The position numbers and the translations under genes were made by a program. The notes beneath the pieces were generated by a model. It was given only the letters and a program-made list of their open reading frames with translations. It made no database searches and was not told the DNA's origin. A stretch of DNA of 64,000 bases from Amaurobius ferox (taxonomy: Eukaryota; Arthropoda; Arachnida; Araneae; Amaurobiidae). Of this stretch, positions 56,166 to 64,000 are shown one piece after another; the first letter of the stretch is position 1, and the number at the start of each line of letters is the position of its first letter. The stretch spans positions 109,851,776-109,915,775 of the forward strand of contig OX578146.1 of the NCBI GenBank assembly GCA_951213105.1, written 5' to 3'.

Positions 56166-59100
56166 AAGTTCAAGTAAGCAAAAACATATCTTAAAAATCC
56201 TCACAAATACTTGTTTTAAAATGTTCTAGAAGGTAGGAAAGAAATAGAAACATTTTATTTGCTAATTCTGGACCCTGGTTTTATGTCTCCTTAAATTATT
56301 TTATCACGCTTCGCCACTGATTCTAAGCTATACACAGTTATCTATAGCGTTTGAAATGCTTAGAATTTTAGTGAAACATTTATTAACTAACAAAAAATAC
56401 AATTTATTAATTATACCTAACCATATAAGCAGTTATGTTGTCCATGTGTTCATGAAAAAGTATAATATTCTAATCTGCAAATATTTTTGTTTTTTTGATA
56501 TTTTGTGTGCCTTTCTTATTAAAATAATGACTGTTTGAATTTAAGTCAAGTGCAAAATTTTTTTATTCTGTTGCACTTTAAAATAAGTTTTGTATATAGG
56601 TTTGCTTTCTGAATTAAAAATTTTAATAAATTGTACAGAGTAGAATTAGTTTTGTTGAAAGCAGATTGAATTTAATTTTAGTGAGAACCTGTATATAAGA
56701 CATATCGTTGTTGTTTGTATGTAAGTCTATGTTAAGGAATAATACTTTTGTAAAATGAGTACATGATACTTACGCATTTTTGACTTAAAAGCATGGTTGA
56801 TTGAGACAGAGAACTATATGTGCATTTCCATTTAAAATCCATTTACTGGTATTAAAGAATAAATGAAACTTAATAATAATAAATAAAATTTATACTAAAA
56901 AATAAAATTGATATAAAAAATATAATTGAATAATAAAAAAATGCTTGAATTTACAGATTTTTGAAGAGGGATATAATAACTAGACTCATTAGATGATTTT
57001 TATGAAAAAATTAGAAACAAAAATATAAAATTACTGCTATCTATCGTACGTTTTAGCAAATGTTTATGTAGTAATATAGTTTACATTTATAGTTTTATTG
57101 CACAAGGAATATTTTAGGACAAAATTTTTAAGAGCAGTCAAAGTTATATTTCTTATAAAGTTGAAAATATTGATTTTACATAGGTTTTCAGTAAATTTAT
57201 ATAGATATTACATAAGTAAGGTAATACAAAAAGTCCAAATAAAACAGAGTAAAATTCTATTTTGAAATTTTTGTAACATTATTTGGACATTTAAACTACA
57301 ACATTTAATGATGGCATAATATATTGGATTAATTTAAAATTATTAAGATTAAAGAATTTTTTGATTACCTCTTTATCTCTGTAAGGGACAGTTTTTATTA
57401 ATTAAAATCTTATATTTAAATAAAATACTTTGCATAATATTATATACGTATGTTTCAAATAAATGTTAAGCAAAATAAGAAGGCATTTTTTTAATATAAA
57501 TAGGAATTAAAATATTTAAGTTTTAGTATCTAAAGAATATTATTTAAAATATGCTAGTAATTATTACTTATTGAGAGCGCACAAATATTATATTTTCAAT
57601 AAGTATAACAGTGAGGAATTATATTTCAACAATATAAATTAGAAAGTCAAATAAGACCATTTTCATTAATTAAATGTTTCAATAATTAATGCCGAATAAT
57701 TTTTGTACAAAAAGTAGATTAGGAATAATTTATGTACACTCAAGAAATTAATCTGAATGTTTTTGAAAAAAAAATTAGTAAAACACACAATTTAAATAAC
57801 TAATCATTTGAACTTTATAAGAGAAAATACGTTTACTGAAATTATTTCATCTTCCATAGGCTTTTAATATAATTAATATATCCCTGAATATGATCAAAAG
57901 AGAATAATCCCGAAAAATGGGAGAAAATATATTTACTGAGCAGGTAAATAGTCATTTTATTTATAGGGCAGTAGGGTTTTAGAACGAAATGCACATAAGT
58001 CAGCTTTGATTTGAATGAGCAAAATCTTGGATATGCACGTATTTCCTACTAATTTTTCTACTTAATTCATACTGACTGCTCTTTGTATGGAACTTTGTTA
58101 AGAATACTTTAGAATTATTCTTTCTTTCTTCTTTACTGAAAGAAATGCCCTTTGATGCTGACTGACGTTGGTTGCAGTTTTATATACAAGTTTCAAGTTC
58201 TAGTGTAATGAATGTAAAATGTAACCATTCATTTGTTCGTCAATAAATGCTGATGAATCATCTTTTGTCTTTTTAATTTTTTGTCAATTAAGCAAAGTAA
58301 AAATGAATATTTATTTATGAAGCATTTTAAAGTGTTCTACTTGTCAGTTAAGTTAAAAACCTTTCGTATGCAAATATTATTCGTTGTCAGATTTAGAAAA
58401 AATTTTTAGTCATGAAAGTTTATTAAGAAAATAATTTTGCATTTTATTGAAGTTCAAATTAAATTTCAACACATAATGCAGCTGTTTTGAGGATAAGTTA
58501 TATTCCCTTCGTCAGTGTTTAAAATATCAGCAAACTCGATGTCAAAAAGATGAAATGGGACAAAATGTTTTGGCTTCGGGTTTGTTGGGCTCTTTAGCGC
58601 TGCTTAAAGGGGATCCAAAGTATTCTTGAAATAGCTTTGTACTGTGCTGTAACTTGATTCGTGCTTAATTTTCATTATCCTTTGTACAAATTATTTAATA
58701 TTTTGATGAAAGTTAATTCTTTTATCAATAGAAAATAGTATTGAATAGATAATAGATATCCAGAAAATATTATTTAAATACATTTGTAAAAACAATGCCA
58801 TTCAAAAGATAATAAGTGAGGTATTCAATTCAGAAAAAATAATGCATAATCATCCAATAGTTGTTCTTAAATAGAGGACCTGTATATGATTATAAAGTGA
58901 CTTATATTGCTACACAGTTTTTAATTATCCCCAATGAAGAAAATGGATATTTTGGTCTATCCTATAACATGGGAAATAGTAAGCAGAAGTAAATACGTAA
59001 TAATGACCTATAATTTATAGGAAAAACATAAAAATTTAGAAAGCCTAGAAATATCCTCCCAGAGCAACAAATATCAATTCTGTACTGGTTTACTTGTACA

Positions 59101-59344
59101 AAAGCTCAACACAACTTAAATATGTGGATAAAATCTTTGGTAAAGCATCATTACACAAAAATGTAAAGTGAAGTTTAGAGGGAAAAAGAGACTCATCTAC
59201 AGGATAAGCGTGGAAGAGCAACTACTCTAAAAACAGGAATTCATTTTGCTGGGCTAAATTTTTATGGTGCTTTACTAACAAAGATTTTTACCCATTTCTG
59301 TTTGTGGCAAAATTTGTGCTATACTATTGTTTGTACTAATTTGT
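56166..59344 (+). other. no recognisable feature
   Basis: AT-rich intergenic DNA. Near 58470-58530 there is a minus-strand relative of the CTGA...AAACAGCTGCAT motif seen at 24079 and 60709. Nothing else is seen. Confidence 0.45.
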
Positions 59345-59935
59345 TCCCCTTGAAATATCTGTTTCACAGGATTCGCCATAGGTAGAGCTTAGATGATGAC
59401 TAATATGGATTCACCATCAAATTTAGGAGGAGATCAGTGAGTTCACAAAGGATTTACATTTCTGGTTCTTCTTTCATTTCCTATTCAAAAATGTTCATTT
59501 TACTTTAAATACATATTTCTGAAGACTGGCTATAAAGAGAGCTTAGATAATAATTGATATGGATTCAACATTAAATTAAAAAGGTGTTAGAGTGGGTTAC
59601 TAAGAATTTTCATTTCAGGTTTTCTTTCCACTTTTGGTTTAAAAACTTTTTTGGAACATCCATTTCTCAGGATTGACCAATTGATTTAATTTTATGTTCT
59701 GGAGGTGTAAGGGGACTCACTAAGGATTTTTAATTCCGGTTCTAGAGATGTAACTTCCAGTAAAAAAATTATATTTATCTTGCAACATTTATTTTCCAGC
59801 ATTGGATATACATAGATTTTAAATGATGACTGATATGAATTCATCATTAAGTTTTGGAGGGGGTTGGAAGGTTGACTAAGAATTTTCACTTCCATTTCTT
59901 GAGATGTCACTTTCGGTTTTTCCGAAAATTTGTAC
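59345..59935. repeat. ~130-155-base tandem array, four diverged units
   Basis: Units share AGCTTAGATGATGACTAATA, TGGATTCACCATCAAATT, GGAGG.G and ACTAAGAATTTTCA parts near 59365, 59519, 59666 and 59797. Confidence 0.7.
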
Positions 59936-60084
59936 AACAATAGGAAATAAGTGTACAAAAGACTATAAAATGCTTAATAGTTTTATTGAAAATGAAGTAT
60001 ACACAACATTTGCCACAATATGAAAGCTTAATCATAAATTTCTTGCTTAATAAAGTTATAATCTGCTGCATTGATAAATATATT

Positions 60085-60420
60085 ATATAATTTTTATTTT
60101 ATGCTGTTTTACTGACAAAATATTTTTTACTGATTTTATTTTATGCTATTTTACTAATGGATAATTGTATAAATCTTGTTTTAAGACCTTTTACTAATGG
60201 AAACTGTTATTAATTTTATTTTGTTTTACTAACGAATATTTTTTATCCCTTTTTGTTTTATTCTGTTTTGCCGAAATGGAGATTTTTATCCATTTCGTAT
60301 TTTAGCTGTTATATCAACCAATATTTTTGATTTTTATACTGTCTTAGTAACGAAGATTTTTAATCATTTTTGTTTTTATCTTATTTTAAAACTAAAATTT
60401 TTATCCATAGTTGTTTTTTG
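60085..60420. repeat. ~55-base tandem array, about six diverged units
   Basis: TTTTATGCTGTTTTACT, followed by AA.GAAGATTTTTATCCATTT and variants, recurs along this T-rich segment. A related piece lies near 59255-59305. Confidence 0.7.
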
Positions 60421-61199
60421 ACAGCAGTTAGAGCTAATTATTATAGACAAGCATTTGTTAACATGATGGGGAATACATATTTTCCCTATTTTCCGACTTA
60501 TTCGTAATTATCCTTTTAAAGCCATTCCTCTAAATAATTAAATTTAGACCCCCTTTTCCCCCTCAATGATCATATGAATTATTTAGCGGCACACTTAGGA
60601 AAATTACTATGGAAGATTAGAATGGGAAAAAATAGTTCATTCGTTGAATTATTAAAAATATTATAACTGTTAAATAATAACAATTTATTTAGTAAGTAAA
60701 AACTACAAAAAATGCAATTAAGCACAAATAAATAAAAAATGCAGCATACAGCTGTTTCGAGGATACGTTGGATTTCCTTTTTCAGCTCTAGACAGACCAA
60801 CAAACAAAGTCAACTAAGTCAAAATGTGCTTGTCACGAAGTCAAATTGTGCTTAATTACCCCCCCCCCGCCATCCTATCATGGGGTTAAGCTATGATTCT
60901 CTACTGTTAAGATTAACTCTACAGTTAAACCATACCTCTCTAATTTTAAGACTGTATTAAACTCTAAGCCCAACTAAGCTATATAATAAATACATTCAAA
61001 CATTAGAAATAATCGAAAACTTAAATTATGAAGTAATTATTCAATGATGTGAATTTAAGTCAACTAATTGTAATAAATAAAATTCCAAAATTATATTCAG
61101 GATACCTCATATTTTTAGAAAAATTCCTTCTAATTGATATTCGAAAGCTAAACCGTTACCATAGTAACCATCTAGTCACTGAACATGTAATGGTCGTAT
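60421..61199 (+). other. intergenic, retroelement-tail-like motif on the minus strand
   Basis: The minus strand at about 60709-60790 reads GAGCTGAAAAAGGAAATCCA, CGTATCCTCGAAACAGCTGT and ATGCTGCATTTTTTATTTAT, close to 24079-24160. A C-run is at 60849-60858. Nothing else is seen. Confidence 0.4.
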
Positions 61200-61260
61200 G
61201 AAGAGAGAACTGTTGTTGTTGTTGAGACCCAGACCGTCCGACCTACGAAGAGAGAACTGT
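61200..61260 (-). mobile_element. extremely short SINE insertion with perfect target-site duplication
   Basis: Only the last 33 bases of the CAA-tailed SINE are present (61214-61246: TGTTGTTGTTGAGACCCAGA and CCGTCCGACCTAC, minus-strand copy). The 14-base repeat GAAGAGAGAACTGT flanks it at 61200-61213 and 61247-61260. This is a strongly 5'-truncated retrotransposition. Confidence 0.93.
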
Positions 61261-61374
61261 GTAAATAGTCGGTCAGCTTCAAGTTAGTTTTGCCTAAATG
61301 TAGGGATTTTATCTTATAAGAAATCGATTGATGCACGAGTAAAAAATTATTTTATCCGAGCAAGTCCCCTTTTT

Positions 61375-62300
61375 AATTCAGTGTGGTGAGTGAACTATAT
61401 GAAACAAATGAACTATAACCATCCAAGGGAACTACTTTAAATTAAATAAAATAGTTGATGTTGATTCCGTGATAAGGGACGTCATGGGATAAAAGAACTA
61501 TAACCATCAAGTGAATTCCTTTAAACTAAAAAATTTCAAGTTAGGTTTATAATTTTGATTCGGTGTGGGATAAATGAACTACAGCCATCCAAAAGAGTTT
61601 TAAAATAAAAATAATGAAGTTAAGTTTTACGGTGTTGATTCTGCGATAAGGAACGATGTGGAACAAATGAACTATAACCATCCAAGTGAACTCCTTTCAA
61701 CTAAAATAAATCATGTTAAGTTTCACGATGTTGATTCGGCGATAATGAACGGTGCGGGATAAATGAACTATACCCACCAAGGGAACTGCTTTAAACTAAA
61801 AGACATTCAAGTTAGATTTTTAATTTTGATTCGGTGTGGGATAAATGAACTACAACCATCCAAAAGAGCTTTAAAATATAAATAATAAAGTTAAGTTTTA
61901 CGGTGTTGATTTTGCGATAAGGGACGATGTGGGACAAATGAACTATAACCATCCAAGTGAAATCCTTTCAACTAAAATAAATCATGTTAAGTTTCACGAT
62001 GTTGATTCTGCGATAATGGACGATGTGGGGCAAATGAACTATAACCATCCAAGGGAATTCCTTTCAACTAAAAACAATCAAGTTTTACAATGTTGATTTG
62101 GAGTGGGACAAATGAAACATAACCTTCCAAGAAAACATCTTTAAACTAAAAATATTAAGTAACGTTTAACGATGCTAAATTTGTGATAAGAGGCAGTGTG
62201 GGACAAATAAACTATAACCATTTAATTCAAAATGGACTCCTTTAAACTAAAAAGTTTACAGTTAAGTTTTACTGTGTTGATTTTTCGATAAAAGCCCAAA
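61375..62300. repeat. ~75-105-base tandem array, about nine units
   Basis: ACAAATGAACTATAACCATC, CAAG.GAA.TCCTTTAAACTA, AAGTTAAGTTTTAC and GTGTTGATTCTGCGATAA recur in order at about 75-105-base steps. Some units lack the last block, giving an alternating long and short pattern. Confidence 0.85.
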
Positions 62301-62469
62301 ATCTGTTGAGTGAAGGACTGTACAGCCCTTCTTAGGACTGTACAGTATATAAATTTCGGAATTCAGAAATTGCAAAATTTCTCCAATATGTATTTAGTTG
62401 AATATGCATGTTTTACTCAATTTGACAATAAAACGTTATTTCTTTAACTTCGCCACAATATATATGTAT

Positions 62470-62620
62470 GTAAATTAAAAGTATTGTGAGAGGTCAAACA
62501 TCCGTTTCCGGGATTTGAATCGATTTATATTTTTGGAGCATCTCTGAATAAGAATCAACAATTTTTCAATAATGTCTATGTGTTTACTTTGAATCAGACC
62601 GTTTGAAAAATTAAGCAAAT
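62470..62620 (+). repeat. diverged relative of the GT-microsatellite repeat
   Basis: AAAGTATTGTGAGAGGTCAA, GGGATTTGAATCGA, GGAGCATCTCTGAATAAGAA and TCAATAATGTCTATGTGT follow the order of the 5' part of 48951-50017 (AAGTATTGTGAAGGGGTCGA, GAAGCATCCCTGATCACGAA). Confidence 0.6.
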
Positions 62621-62914
62621 AGAATGAAATTTTGAAAAGACTATTTCAATTGATAAATATCATAGATCTATTTATTTTGAAAAGCATGGACCATGGGAAA
62701 ACCGTGGGAAAATGTTTCGAACGCTTTTTCCAAAAATTAAAAATGTATTTGTTATTTTTTACCTCAAAAATAGCCGTGATTAAATGTGTGTCTATTTCTT
62801 CTATATAATATCTAAATTTGGAAAAGTTTAACGTTGGACATATATTTTTTCTCATTCTTTACGCATTTAAATTTTAATTTTCGCGAATAGCAACACTTTT
62901 CCTTTTAGCTACAG

Positions 62915-63670
62915 TGCAGCCGCCTATTGAGAATAAATATCCGAGAAAATACTCAAAAGTCTGTTTCGAGGGTGAAACAAAATGCAGGGTGTCAGAGGGT
63001 AAGGGCGGCACATGCGCAGTATTTCTCAGCAGCAGTAGTTGATATAAATCGATTGAGTACATCGATTTTCCTCTCGAGTTATTTTTCTAGTAAAGTTATT
63101 TATTTTTAGAATCCATTTAATTAAATATTATACATTTGCAACATTACTTTTAAGTTATCTAATGACAAAAATATGTACCATAATGTTTTTATATTGTAGA
63201 AATTGGAATGTGAGAGAAATCTAATGGCAGCTTATTCTAAACCATATTAGTACATTTTATTACATTAAAAATTTTTTTTGAGGTTGTTGTTAGTGCCGCC
63301 GTCTATTAAGAATAAACATCCGAGAAACAACTCAAAAGTCTGTTTCGAGGGTGAAACAAAATGCAGGGTGTCAGAGAGTAAGGACGGCACATGCGCAGCA
63401 TTTCCCAGCAGAAGCAGTTGATATAAATCGATTGAGTACATCGATTTTACTCTCGAGTTATTTTTATAGTAACGTTATTTACTTTTAGAATCCATGTAAT
63501 TAAATATTATACATTTACAACATCACTTTTAAATTATCTACTGACAAAAATTTATACCATAATGTTTTTATATTGTAGAAATTGGAATGTGAGAGAAATT
63601 TAATGACAGATTATTCTAAACCATATTAGTACATTTTATTACATTAAAATATATTTTTGAGGTTGTTTAT
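62915..63670. repeat. ~380-base tandem duplication
   Basis: The segment from GTGCAGCCGCCTATTGAGAA (62915) to GAGGTTGTTG is repeated from 63293. Both hold GTCTGTTTCGAGGGTGAAAC, AAAATGCAGGGTGTCAGAG, CACATGCGCAG and TATAAATCGATTGAGTACAT. Identity looks above 90%. No frame is kept in both copies. Confidence 0.9.
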
Positions 63671-64000
63671 ACATTTTTTTATTAAAAGCAAATGATTACG
63701 TTTCTCCCAGGGCAAAGCTTGCATTTATTTTGGCAACGCCATGTGCTGCCATCTATAAAAATCGATATTTCTTATGTTAATGTATTTGGGAGAGACATCA
63801 AAGATCCTCCTTCTGCCTCACATATCATTAATGTGCGATTCGCTAAGGGGAAGGATTATGCTAATTTAAAAGTACTGATCATATAATATGTGGCGAATTC
63901 GTCAAATTATTGGAGTCCGGATAACAAAATAAAAACGAAGGAATTTTACTAAGATACATATCATAACAGAGAAATGTTTTGTAAAACATTAGAGTTAAGA
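63671..64000 (+). other. no recognisable feature
   Basis: A GC-richer patch at 63705-63860 has an open frame that gives no domain I recognise. Confidence 0.4.

Overview
The window is animal, intron-rich, AT-rich DNA crowded with simple repeats, tRNA-derived SINEs and inverted-repeat elements. All exons I can support belong to one plus-strand gene, a Dscam-type immunoglobulin/fibronectin cell-surface receptor. Its domain order (3 Ig, 3 FNIII, one membrane helix, short tail) and its apparent tandem 5' cassettes match the 'shortened Dscam' (sDscam) genes known from chelicerates. I infer an arachnid, probably a spider or scorpion; the species cannot be read from the window.

Layout of the gene. 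Bases 1-3 look like the end of an upstream exon. Exons 1120-1239 and 4425-4595 encode one Ig domain, the last part of an upstream variable cassette. A second cassette follows: a candidate promoter near 5042, a signal-peptide exon (5187-5265), a one-exon Ig1 (6693-6974) and a two-exon Ig2 (10266-10382, 11633-11800). The common part is Ig3 (14525-14672, 17840-17988), FN1 (22265-22396, 25539-25703), FN2 (28297-28367, 29823-30060), FN3 (31201-31299, 37617-37805), the membrane exon (39101-39250) and cytoplasmic exons 42834-43033 and 51240-51461. A possible alternative last exon lies at 44329-44487. Joined from the internal signal-peptide exon, the 15 exons give 2409 coding bases in one open frame, 802 residues, with matching phases at every junction. 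The two Ig2 exon pairs are nearly equal in length (120/171 and 117/168 bases) and all cassette borders are phase 1, so either cassette could be joined to Ig3. This is the promoter-choice layout reported for sDscam-beta genes and is analogous to vertebrate clustered protocadherins.

The introns (0.6-8.2 kb) and the 12.5 kb after the stop codon hold no other gene that I can recognise. They contain a GC-richer tRNA-like SINE with CAA-type tail (five copies, two with perfect 14-base target-site duplications), a second diverged tRNA-like SINE, a roughly 1 kb repeat with a GT microsatellite (three long copies), a TA-flanked TIR element carrying internal tandem repeats, several foldback elements, a pogo/Tigger-like pair of ends, a broken reverse-transcriptase fragment, and many tandem arrays. 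The most striking array is a 95-base higher-order repeat at 33.2-34.3 kb. A small templated insertion copies part of the FN1 exon into the following intron.
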